Made by a program: the position numbers and the translations under genes
Notes under the pieces: model-generated
Told to the model about the DNA's origin: nothing
Seen by the model: only the letters and a program-made list of their open reading frames with translations
Databases searched by the model: none
From: UBA4416 sp040387555
Lineage (GTDB): Bacteria > Bacteroidota > Bacteroidia > B-17B0 > Aurantibacillaceae
Direction of reading: 5' to 3'
Length of the DNA stretch: 64,000 nucleotides
NCBI GenBank assembly: GCA_040387555.1
Contig: JAZKDO010000003.1
Span: forward strand, 496,001 to 560,000
In this document: piece after piece, positions 52,099 through 61,200 of the stretch
Numbering within the stretch: position 1 is the first letter of the stretch
Layout: every line of letters begins with the position of its first letter

Positions 52099-53421
52099 AT
52101 GGATAGGTTAAAAGATAAGTTTCGCGAAAAAGCAGTGCCTTTAGCAGCAGAGATAAAAGAAATTATCAAAAATCATGGCGACATGAAGTTGGGTGAAATT
52201 ACTGTGGCTCAAGTATACCAGGGTATGAAAGGTATGATTGGTATGGTTACAGAAACCTCAAAACTGGATGCCGAAGAAGGAATTCGTTTTAGAGGATACT
52301 CAATTCCTGAATTACGTAAGCACTTACCTAAAGCGCCGGGCGGAACAGAGCCTTTGCCTGAAGGGATATTTTATTTGATGTTAGTTGGTGAACTGCCAAC
52401 TCAGGACGATGTTAGTTTTATTACTAACGAATGGCAAAAGCGTAGTAATGTTCCAAAACATGTGTTTGATGTTATTGAGAAATTACCTACGGATACGCAT
52501 CCAATGACACAGTTTGTAATTGGTATTATGGCAATGCAAACTGAAAGTTTATTTGCTAAAGCATATGCGAAAGGAATTAACAAAAAAGATTACTGGGATT
52601 ACGTGTACGAAGATTCTATGAATTTGATTGCTCGTTTACCAAGAGTTGCAGCATACATTTACCGTCGAAAATATAAGAACGGAGTTCATATTGAGCCGGA
52701 TCATAAATTGGACTGGGCAGCAAATTTTGCTCACATGTTAGGTTATGAAGATTTTGACATGAAGCGTTTAATGCGTTTATATTTAACTATTCATGTTGAT
52801 CATGAAGGTGGAAATGTATCGGCACATGCTACTCACTTAGTTGGTTCAGCATTATCGGATCCTTATTTAGCTTTTGCAGCGGGGATGAATGGTTTGGCCG
52901 GACCTTTACATGGCCTTGCAAATCAGGAAGTTCTTAGCTGGATCATGGAACTGAAAGAAAATTTAGGTGGTGGATTACCAACTAAAGATCAGATCGCAGA
53001 ATACATTAAGAAAACACTAGCAGAAGGAAAAGTAGTTCCAGGATATGGCCACGCAGTGTTGCGTAAAACCGACCCTCGTTTTACCGCTCAACAAGACTTT
53101 TATAAAACATATATTAAGCACGATAACATTTGCGAGATAGTGCAAATGGTTTATGAAGTTGCTCCGCCGATTCTTGAATCGACTGGTAAAATCAAAAACC
53201 CTTGGCCAAATGTTGACGCTCATTCAGGAGCATTATTAGTTCATTACGGAATGCATGAATATGATTTCTATACTGTGTTATTCGGAGTATCACGTGCATT
53301 AGGAGTATTAGCCAGTTTGGTTTGGGATAGGGCAACAGGTTCTGCAATTGAAAGGCCGAATTCTACTACAACTGATAATATTAAAGCGAAAATTAAAGCA
53401 GCTCAGGAAGCAAAAGCTTAG
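52099..53421 (+). CDS. gltA: Citrate synthase, mitochondrial-like type
   Basis: The 440-residue enzyme condenses acetyl-CoA and oxaloacetate to citrate. Catalytic regions are TIHVDHEGGNVSAHATHLVG, GPLHGLANQEVL (catalytic His) and VPGYGHAVLRKTDPRFTAQ, with the catalytic Asp in WPNVDAHSG. The wording of these blocks, the length, and the N-terminal helical segment with GMKGMIGMVTETSKLDAEEGIRFRGYSIPEL are those of the mitochondrial-type dimeric enzyme rather than the NADH-regulated hexameric GltA of enterobacteria. Eukaryote-like citrate synthases are known in some Bacteroidota. It has its own promoter and terminator. Confidence 0.94.
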   Translation: MDRLKDKFREKAVPLAAEIKEIIKNHGDMKLGEITVAQVYQGMKGMIGMVTETSKLDAEEGIRFRGYSIPELRKHLPKAPGGTEPLPEGIFYLMLVGELPTQDDVSFITNEWQKRSNVPKHVFDVIEKLPTDTHPMTQFVIGIMAMQTESLFAKAYAKGINKKDYWDYVYEDSMNLIARLPRVAAYIYRRKYKNGVHIEPDHKLDWAANFAHMLGYEDFDMKRLMRLYLTIHVDHEGGNVSAHATHLVGSALSDPYLAFAAGMNGLAGPLHGLANQEVLSWIMELKENLGGGLPTKDQIAEYIKKTLAEGKVVPGYGHAVLRKTDPRFTAQQDFYKTYIKHDNICEIVQMVYEVAPPILESTGKIKNPWPNVDAHSGALLVHYGMHEYDFYTVLFGVSRALGVLASLVWDRATGSAIERPNSTTTDNIKAKIKAAQEAKA

Positions 53422-53440
53422 TTTATTGAATTTAATTTTA

Positions 53441-53477
53441 AAATCCCTTTTGATTATTATTGAAAGGGATTTTTTTG
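53441..53477 (+). terminator. Terminator of citrate synthase
   Basis: AAATCCCTTT (53441-53450) pairs with AAAGGGATTT (53463-53472), followed by further T residues, 20 bases after the stop codon. Confidence 0.88.
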
Positions 53478-53509
53478 TTATAAAATTTGCTATTCCACTC
53501 TTAATGGCA

Positions 53510-53538
53510 TTTGAGTAAATATTATTTTTATATCTTTA
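53510..53538 (+). promoter_or_regulatory. Putative promoter of the phospholipase C-like gene
   Basis: TTTG (53510-53513), a 17-base spacer and TATCTTTA (53531-53538), one base from the TAnnTTTG consensus. It lies 65 bases before the ATG at 53603. Confidence 0.6.
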
Positions 53539-53602
53539 AAAGTATTATAGTTTGGTCTCATATAAGAGATCAAAAGCTTTTCAAGTATGGAGGAAATATA
53601 AA

Positions 53603-54592
53603 ATGAAAAAAAGGATTGTTATAATTTGCGGGGTACTTATTGGATTTATTTTATTTCTTCCAAAGGAGCCAGCACAATCATGGGGTTTTTACGGACATAA
53701 ACGTATAAACAGGATGGCCGTTTTTACTCTTCCGCCTGAAATGGTTTCCTTTTATAAAAAACACATTGAGTTTATTACTAATCATGCGGTAGATCCTGAT
53801 AAAAGACGTTATGGAGTAGAAGGTGAAGCACCAAGGCACTACATAGATATTGATCATTATGGAACTCATGCTTTTGATAGTGTTCCCCAATTCTGGAAAG
53901 TTGCTGTTGCGAAATATTCAGAAGATACATTGATGGCTTATGGAATTGTTCCGTGGCAAATAGAAAAACATTATTATAAATTAATGAACGCTTTTAAAGA
54001 TGAGAATCTTGACAGGATATTATCTTATAGCGCAGACTTAGGCCATTACATTGCAGATGCACATGTACCATTGCATACTACAGAAAATTATAATGGACAG
54101 CTTACCGGACAACGCGGAATACATGGCTTTTGGGAGAGTCGTATCCCCGAGTTAAAAGCAGAAGATTATGATTATTTTGTAGGAAGGGCAAAGTATGTAG
54201 ATTCTCCTATTAAATCTGCATGGAAGGTTGTTTACGACAGCCACATGGCAGTAGATAGTGTATTGAAGTTTGAAGCTATGCTTAATAAAGATTTTCCCAC
54301 AGATCGGAAGTACGCATTTGAGAATAGAGGAAATGTGATGATGAAAACTTATTCTTTAGAATACACCAATCGTTATGATTTAATGATTAAAGGGCAAGTT
54401 GAGCGACGGATGAGAGAAAGCATTGCAATGGTTGGGAGTTTGTGGTATACGGCATGGGTAAATGCAGGAAAGCCTAATCTTGAAAAATTGGGAGAAAAAG
54501 AAATCAGTGATTCCTTAAAAGTGCAGATGCAACGAGAAGAACAATTATACCTGGAACAAAAAATAAAAAATGCCAAAGGGCATGAGGATTAG
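53603..54592 (+). CDS. Zinc-dependent phospholipase C / S1-P1 nuclease-like exported protein
   Basis: From the ATG at 53603 the protein has 329 residues. A signal peptide (MKKRIVIICGVLIGFILFLP) is followed by SWGFYGHKRINRMAVF, with the N-terminal Trp and His that ligate zinc in this superfamily. Further metal-ligand motifs are HYIDIDHYG and SYSADLGHYIADAHVPLHTTENYNG...GIHGFWE. The substrate could be phospholipid or nucleic acid; the motifs do not separate the two. A GGAGG sequence 9 bases upstream is a rare strong Shine-Dalgarno for this phylum and supports this start over a TTG 51 bases earlier. The next gene follows at 49 bases. Confidence 0.82.
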   Translation: MKKRIVIICGVLIGFILFLPKEPAQSWGFYGHKRINRMAVFTLPPEMVSFYKKHIEFITNHAVDPDKRRYGVEGEAPRHYIDIDHYGTHAFDSVPQFWKVAVAKYSEDTLMAYGIVPWQIEKHYYKLMNAFKDENLDRILSYSADLGHYIADAHVPLHTTENYNGQLTGQRGIHGFWESRIPELKAEDYDYFVGRAKYVDSPIKSAWKVVYDSHMAVDSVLKFEAMLNKDFPTDRKYAFENRGNVMMKTYSLEYTNRYDLMIKGQVERRMRESIAMVGSLWYTAWVNAGKPNLEKLGEKEISDSLKVQMQREEQLYLEQKIKNAKGHED

Positions 54593-54641
54593 TTTCTGTT
54601 AAAGAAAATCATCATTTAATTTTTCAATGATTCCAAACAGT

Positions 54642-56963
54642 ATGAGAATGAAAACTGCATTTTATGCGCTCTTATTTATAGTTAGTATAACACTCCATGC
54701 TTTTTGTCAAAGTCCAAAAATGGATTCTCTTAAGTTGGCATTTAGAAAAGCAAAACATGATACTACAAGGTGTCACATTTTGGCTATTATGGTTGAATCG
54801 GATTATGATGAAAAAGTATGGCCGGTTTATAATGAGCAATTAAAAACATTATGCGAGTTGCGTTTAAAGGATTTGTCTTCAAAGGGTTCATTACATGTTT
54901 TCTATTCAAAATACTTAGCATCTACTTTAAATAATGTTGGTTTTATATACGATAATGAAGGAGACATGACAAAAGCTCTAGATTATTATAATCAATCGTT
55001 AAGGATACGGCTTGCAATTAATGATAAAACGGGGTTATCCAGATCTTATATAAACATAGGCACTGTTTATCAGTTTAAAGGGGACATACCAAAAGCATTG
55101 GAGTATTTACAAAAAGCTTTAAAGATTCAAGCAGAAGTGAAAGATAAACATGGAATGGCATATTCCTTAATTAACATTGGGCTCATAACAAGTGATCAAG
55201 GAAATGTGCCGCTTGCTCTAGAGTATTATCATCGGTCTCTTAAAATCAGAGAGGAAATTCAGGATAAAGAAGGAATGGCTGTTTCTTTAAATAATATTGC
55301 ATATGTATATAACCGACAGGGTGATATGCAAAAAGCATTGGAGTATTATCAGAGATCCAGGAAAATTTTAGAAAGTATTAATGATCAGCGTGGCATAGCG
55401 AGAGCATTGAATAACATTGGGTCTATTTATCGAAACCAAAACGATATTCCTAAAGCTTTTGATTACTTTTCAAGAGCTTTAAAAATTAATGAAGCATTGA
55501 AAGACAAAAGAGGTATCGCTTCCTCACTAAGCAATTTAGCATTTATTTATAAAAACCATGGCGATCCTTCCTGTGATTTGCCCCATGAAGTATGTCTGAA
55601 AGACGGGCTTGCAATTGCTTTGGACTACCATCAGAGGTCTTTAAAAATGTATGAAGAAACAAAGGATAAAAAAACCATAGTAAATTCATTAGTTAACATT
55701 GCTTTGATTTATAATATTCAGTCACGACCTGTGGATGCATTGGCTTATGCTAATCGAAGCATGAGTATTGCAAAAGAACTTGGGTATCCGGAAAGTATAA
55801 AAAATGCGGCCTCTGTTTTGAAGGAGATTTATCAAAAACAAAACAACTATAAAAAAGCTTTGGAAATGCACGAATTGTTTATTCAAATGAAAGATAGCAT
55901 TGATAATGAAACAACACGCAAAGCCAGCGTGAGGAAACAATTCCAGATTGAGTATGAAAAGCAGGCAACAAAGGACAGTTTAGCTAATGAAGTAAAAATT
56001 AAAGGAGAACAATTTAAACACGAACAAGCAATCAGTCAGCAGCGAATTTATACCTATGGTGGTTTAATTGGTTTTTTATTAATGCTGATCGTCGCGGGAG
56101 TCTCCTTTAGAGCTTTCAAAAATAAACAAAAGGCAAACATTATTATTACTGAGCAAAAGCATATTGCAGATGCTCAAAAGCATATCATTGAAGAGAAACA
56201 AAAAGAAATTTTGGATTCGATTACATATGCGAAACGATTGCAAGACGCTATTTTACCTCCGGCAAATTTAATTGAGACCTATTTTCCCGAGTGCTTTATT
56301 TTATATAAACCAAAAGATATCGTAGCTGGTGATTTTTATTGGTTTGAACACAATGCTGATTTATTGTTTATAGCCGCTGCTGATAGCACCGGACATGGTG
56401 TTCCTGGGGCGATGGTTTCTGTAGTATGCAGTAATGCGTTAAATAGGGCTGTGAATGAATTTAAAATAACTGATACCGGAAAAATTTTAGATAAAACAAG
56501 AGATTTAGTATTGGATACTTTTGCAAAAAGTGAAAGTGATGTAAAGGATGGAATGGACATTAGTTTAATGTCTTTGAAAAAGGAGAGAATGACTTCTGAT
56601 ATTATAATAAAATGGAGTGGTGCCAATAATGCCTTATGGTATATAAGAAATGATGAATTGATTGAAATTAAAGCTCATAAGCAACCCATTGGTAAAACAG
56701 AAAATCCAACGCCTTTTCCTGAAAATAGTATAAGCCTAAATAAAGGTGATGTTGTTTATTTAATTACTGATGGTTATCCTGATCAGTTTGGAGGACCAAA
56801 AGGAAAAAAATTCAAGTATAAGCAACTGGAATTATTGCTTTTGTCAATTCATACTTTACCGATGAAAGAACAGAAACAGATTTTAGATAAAACTTTTTGT
56901 GATTGGAAAGGAGATTTGGAGCAAGTAGATGATGTAACGATCATTGGGGTCAAATTAACATAA
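54642..56963 (+). CDS. TPR-repeat sensor with SpoIIE/PP2C phosphatase domain
   Basis: About 773 residues from ATG 54642 (MRMKTAFYALLFIVSITLHAFC signal). The periplasmic part (about 75-400) has about seven TPR-type repeats of about 40 residues (NNIAYVYNRQGDMQKALEYYQRSRKI). A membrane segment (IYTYGGLIGFLLMLIVAGVSF, about 470) leads to a coiled coil and a cytoplasmic PP2C-like SpoIIE domain starting at SITYAKRLQDAILPP. Metal-binding Asp residues lie in DIVAGDFYWF, AAADSTGHGVPGAMVS, VYLITDGYPDQFGG and QVDDVTIIGVKL. The family dephosphorylates serine on anti-sigma antagonists or similar partners; none is encoded nearby. It probably forms a unit with the preceding phospholipase C-like gene. Confidence 0.86.
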   Translation: MRMKTAFYALLFIVSITLHAFCQSPKMDSLKLAFRKAKHDTTRCHILAIMVESDYDEKVWPVYNEQLKTLCELRLKDLSSKGSLHVFYSKYLASTLNNVGFIYDNEGDMTKALDYYNQSLRIRLAINDKTGLSRSYINIGTVYQFKGDIPKALEYLQKALKIQAEVKDKHGMAYSLINIGLITSDQGNVPLALEYYHRSLKIREEIQDKEGMAVSLNNIAYVYNRQGDMQKALEYYQRSRKILESINDQRGIARALNNIGSIYRNQNDIPKAFDYFSRALKINEALKDKRGIASSLSNLAFIYKNHGDPSCDLPHEVCLKDGLAIALDYHQRSLKMYEETKDKKTIVNSLVNIALIYNIQSRPVDALAYANRSMSIAKELGYPESIKNAASVLKEIYQKQNNYKKALEMHELFIQMKDSIDNETTRKASVRKQFQIEYEKQATKDSLANEVKIKGEQFKHEQAISQQRIYTYGGLIGFLLMLIVAGVSFRAFKNKQKANIIITEQKHIADAQKHIIEEKQKEILDSITYAKRLQDAILPPANLIETYFPECFILYKPKDIVAGDFYWFEHNADLLFIAAADSTGHGVPGAMVSVVCSNALNRAVNEFKITDTGKILDKTRDLVLDTFAKSESDVKDGMDISLMSLKKERMTSDIIIKWSGANNALWYIRNDELIEIKAHKQPIGKTENPTPFPENSISLNKGDVVYLITDGYPDQFGGPKGKKFKYKQLELLLLSIHTLPMKEQKQILDKTFCDWKGDLEQVDDVTIIGVKLT

Positions 56964-57025
56964 TAGCACTATGACATTTTGCAAGTATTTGTACCTTAGC
57001 TGAAAATTATTTAAATTAAATAAAA

Positions 57026-57499
57026 ATGAAAAAAATTACTCTCACATTATCTGTCATGATATGTTCTTATTTTGTGAACGCTCAGGCACCAGAAGGCAAA
57101 GCAAAACCAGGCGATAATTACGGCGCTAAGACTACCGAAGCAGGTGCCATTTCGATTTCTGAGTTGCCCGCGCTATTAAAAACAAAAGATACGGTGACTG
57201 TTAAGATCAAGGCTAAGGCATTGAGTTCATGTGCCAGTAAAGGTTGTTGGATGACTTTAAAAATTGATGATAAGAATGAGGCTTTTGTGAAAATGAAAGA
57301 TTATGGTTTCTTTGTGCCAATGGCTATATCCGGAAAAAATGTTGTTTTAGATGGGATCGCTTTTATTAAAACAACAACTGTAGATGAGTTGAAGCATTAT
57401 GCCGAGGATGGAAAAAAAACTCAGGCAGAAATTGATGCGATCAAAGAACCAAAACAAGAGATTCGTTTTTTAGCGAATGGGATATTAGTGGTTAAGTAA
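57026..57499 (+). CDS. DUF4920 exported protein
   Basis: The 157-residue product has a signal peptide (MKKITLTLSVMICSYFVNAQ). The DUF4920 domain follows: GAKTTEAGAISISELPALLKTKDTVTVKIKAKALSSCASKGCWMTLKI, with a CxxxxC pair (SCASKGCW) that may bind a metal or form a disulfide. DGIAFIKTTTVDELKHYAEDGKK comes near the end. The function is unknown; members are periplasmic OB-like proteins found throughout Bacteroidota. A terminator follows. Confidence 0.85.
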   Translation: MKKITLTLSVMICSYFVNAQAPEGKAKPGDNYGAKTTEAGAISISELPALLKTKDTVTVKIKAKALSSCASKGCWMTLKIDDKNEAFVKMKDYGFFVPMAISGKNVVLDGIAFIKTTTVDELKHYAEDGKKTQAEIDAIKEPKQEIRFLANGILVVK

Positions 57500-57529
57500 T
57501 AACTACTGTTTTATAAAACTTTAATAATT

Positions 57530-57560
57530 AGCCTTCTTGTCAATTCAAGGGGGCTTTTTT
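57530..57560 (+). terminator. Terminator after the DUF4920 gene
   Basis: AGCC..CTTG (57530-57539) pairs with CAAG..GGCT (57545-57554) with a mismatched centre, followed by six T residues, 31 bases after the stop codon. Confidence 0.7.
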
Positions 57561-57817
57561 ATTGATTATTAAATCTGTGTTCTTCATCAATGCCTATTTA
57601 TAGAAAAAATATTCTCTATTTCTCTCATTTATCATATTATTTTTAAGATCAATATTTAGATTAAATGGCTATTTACTTATATTAAATACAGAGAACATAG
57701 GTTATATTTTTTATTTCAGAGAATGGTTGCTTAAGCTAATAAGATAATGCTTAAAAAAAGTTATAAAATGCATTGTTTTTTTTATAACTTTAACAGACAT
57801 GTGTAATGCTTTGTATT
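57561..57817. other. Upstream region of the small exported protein gene
   Basis: The gap between the DUF4920 and next genes is about 318 bases in all. It contains the preceding terminator and, in its last 60 bases, the inverted repeat and probable promoter described separately. The remaining AT-rich sequence shows no coding frame. Confidence 0.45.
57757..57791. repeat. 12-bp inverted repeat overlapping a probable promoter
   Basis: AAAGTTATAAAA (57757-57768) is matched exactly by TTTTATAACTTT (57780-57791) with an 11-base spacer. The right arm contains TAACTTTA-like sequence that could be a -7 element for the gene starting at 57818. It may be an operator; a transcript hairpin is the alternative. 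Confidence 0.6.
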
Positions 57818-58207
57818 ATGAAAAAAACAGTTTTTAAAAGTGTAACTATTTGCTTGTTGTTATTAGCGTCTGTAGAAAAGATAAATGCTCAGGCTTTAAC
57901 AGATTCAATTCCTGTAATTATATCCCTTTCAACGGATGTTAAGTCAGACATTGGGCTTTTTAAATCAAAAATAAAATCGCTGACTAATTTGAATTATGTT
58001 GGTTTTTGCAATAATCATAATGCGTTTCTAATATATATAGATCCTACTGTTCATGGCTCTGCGTTAGCTTTTTTAGGATCTATGATTAAAAGTACAGGTA
58101 TTTATAAACTTTCATTAAAAGAAGGCAGTGTTAAAGATATTATAGAGTTCTGTGATTTCAATGATCCCTCAGAATATGAAAAAATCAAATTATCTAAAAA
58201 TAAATAG
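57818..58207 (+). CDS. Small exported protein of unknown function
   Basis: From the ATG at 57818 the product has 129 residues: a signal peptide (MKKTVFKSVTICLLLLASVEKINAQ) and a short mature domain, SLSTDVKSDIGLFKSKIKSLTNLNYVGFCNNHNAFLIYIDPTVHG, with two cysteines (GFC and EFC). The alternating strand/helix pattern with I.L.......F...I..L....YVGFC..H..F.I resembles a small ferredoxin-like alpha/beta domain. I do not recognise the family. It lies 15 bases upstream of the large T9SS gene and is probably cotranscribed with it, so it may help its partner; that is inference from spacing only. Confidence 0.65.
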   Translation: MKKTVFKSVTICLLLLASVEKINAQALTDSIPVIISLSTDVKSDIGLFKSKIKSLTNLNYVGFCNNHNAFLIYIDPTVHGSALAFLGSMIKSTGIYKLSLKEGSVKDIIEFCDFNDPSEYEKIKLSKNK

Positions 58208-58222
58208 ATTATAAAAATTACT

Positions 58223-61200
58223 ATGAAAATATTTCTAAAAATAAACCTAACATTTCTTTTAGTTGTTCTATTTACAAGTGTTTATTCTCAGGTTGCAATC
58301 ACAAGCCCAACGGCTAATGTATGTTCTTCGAAAGCGGTTGATGGCAGTGCGCCTGGTTGGACCACTTTAGGAAATATTGACATTTTAGAAGGAAATAAGG
58401 CAGATTTTCCTAAGAAAACAGGTTCTGTAACATTATCTGCACCAACAGGCTGGTTATTTAATACAAGTTCAACAATAACAATAACTTTTGTTGCTAATAA
58501 CTTATCTTCAGTGGGCCTCGTTTCACTTACTTCAGGTGCTTTAACGTTTACGTGGACTGCGGGCGGAACTAATACTGCAGGCGACAGGATTACGATTGCT
58601 GGATTACAAGTACAGGCAAGTGCCATGGCAAGTGCTGATGGGCCAATATATTGCTCTACTTCTACACAAGCAATTGTTGGCCTTACTGCGGGCATTCAGG
58701 GAACTGGAAGCCAATTGGGATATTGTTCGCAAATTAAAGATGCAGAGGCAGGTTCATATCAAACTATATGTTCCAATGTTGCAACCATGGCTGCAAATAA
58801 TCCTGCGCCAGGAACTGGAAGTTGGACATTTATCAGTGGCCCCGCAGCTGCTGCGATTACCGCTTCTTCTTCTTTTTCTACAGGGATTACAGGTGTGTCA
58901 GCTAATGGCGCGTATGTCTTTAAATGGACAACTATTACATCTTGTGGCACGACGTCGGCAAATGTCGTTATTACAAGAACAACAACACCGACATCGGCTG
59001 CTGGTACTGATCAAACTTTTTGTTTTCCTAATAATACTTCATTAGCAGCAAATTTCCCTCCTGTTGGAAGCGGACTATGGTCTTTTGTTGCAGGTAGTGC
59101 AAATACTTCAACTACTCAAATCAGTAGTTTGTCAGATGAATCTGCGATTTTTACACCGATTACTGCTGGAACCTACTCTCTGCAATGGTCGATTTCATTA
59201 ACAGGCTGCACGACAAATACCGATGTAGTAAGAATTATTGTATCTCCTGGTCCGGTAGCTGCAAATGCAGGTCCTTCCAGAACTATATGTGCTGGTACAG
59301 GTACTACAATGGCGGCTACCGCTGCGTCCGGTGGAGCATCTGGCGCCTGGTCAGTGGTTAGTGGGCCTAGTACTTTAAGCACGCAGTTTTCAAGTCTAAT
59401 AGCCGCGAATTCTTCATTTACACCTGCCGGTGGATTCGGTACTTATATTCTAGCATGGACACTTACCTTGAGTGGATGTACATCGGTTTCAACGACTACT
59501 GTCGTGGTAAATCCAGGCCCAACAACGGCTTCAGCTGGTGCAGATCAAACAGTTTGTACTTTTGCTAACTTAACTGCTAATACACCGGCCGTAGGTACAG
59601 GTTCATGGACAGTTTTTTCAGGTACGGGAGGGGGAACTTTTTCAAGTAGTACCGACCCTAACGGAACATTCGACCCGGCTAATCAAAGTACGCCAATTAC
59701 AATTCGATGGACAATTTCAAGTCCCGGATGTACGTCGAGTTTTGATGATGTAGTGATTACCGCTACTTGTATACCAACAACCACTTTAACAATTCCTTCT
59801 AATTCTGTAACAACTACTATAGTCAGCCTAACTGGCTGTCCATCAACTAAAATAATATTTGACAATGGTGGTCCTTCATCCGATTATGCTGCAAATGCAT
59901 TAGGAGCGGTTACGTTTTCTGCCCCTGTAGGCACCTGTTTGTCATATAGTTTTACCTCTTTTAGAACAGAATCTTCATATGATGAGTTAATATTAACAAG
60001 TGGGGCAACAACATTTACGTATTCCGGCTCAGCAATACCTCCTTCCGGTTCAACAACCACCAATTCATTAAATGTTCGGTTTGAGGCTGACGGAAGTGTT
60101 CAATACGCCGGTTTTGAAATGTCTATTTCCTGCGCTAACTCGTGCAGTGGTATCCCATCAGCAGGAATTGCTGTAGCTACACCAACCGTTAGGTGTTCAA
60201 CTTATACAACTAATTTGTCAGTTTCAGGCGGGTCATCTTCTGAATGTAGTATAACCTATCAATGGCAATCCGCTTCGGCTATTGGAGGACCTTATTCGAA
60301 TATAGGTGGTGCTACTGCTAAAACTGCTACGGCAAGCGTTGCTTCTACTACCTATTTTAGATGTATTACTAGATGTGGTGTGGCCACAAATACGATTGCC
60401 AGTTCAGTAGCAACTGCTTCGCTTCAATCAGGAGGGTGCGGGTGTCCAGTGAGTATCACACTTCCTTATACATCTACCGGGCAAACAACATGTGGTCAGG
60501 GTAATGATATTACTTCCGGCAATGTAAGTCCGGCGAACGGCAGTGCCAATTACTATACGGGTGAAGATGTGGTATATACATTCACTGCAGCTGCAACAGG
60601 CCTGATTACGGTTGATTTAACATCATCTGGTAGTTTCACAGGATTAATGTTATACCGCGGATGCCCTACTGCTGCCGGAGCAGCAACAGTAGCCAATGCA
60701 CAGGATTCATACGGAAATAAATCATTATGCGCTTCAGTAACCTCTGGACAAGTGTATTATTTAATTGTTGATTCATGGTCAACACCTTTTTGTAATCCGT
60801 ATGGCATTAGTATTTCTGCCCCAACAGGAACAGCTGTCGCTTGTAATATGGCTTATACAGCTGCGTCAACTACTTATAGCTTTGAATCTTTTTCCGGTAC
60901 ATTACTACCGACCACTGACGACGTTTTATTTAATGTAGGAATCAATTTTGGGTTTCCTATTTGTTTTGACGGAACTCCCTATACCGGCGGCTATGTTGCA
61001 TCCAATGCGGCATTAGTATTTGATGCCTTGCAATGTTTTCCAAATATTCAAACTAGTTCAGTTGCAAGTGGTGGTGTAAGTACAGGTTTTTCTATAACAC
61101 AACCAGCTCCGGTTAATGGGACTTCAATTCCCAGAAATGCCGTATTAGCACCGTGGCATGACATTCATCCGGGACTTGGAACTGGTTTAATGCAGTATGC

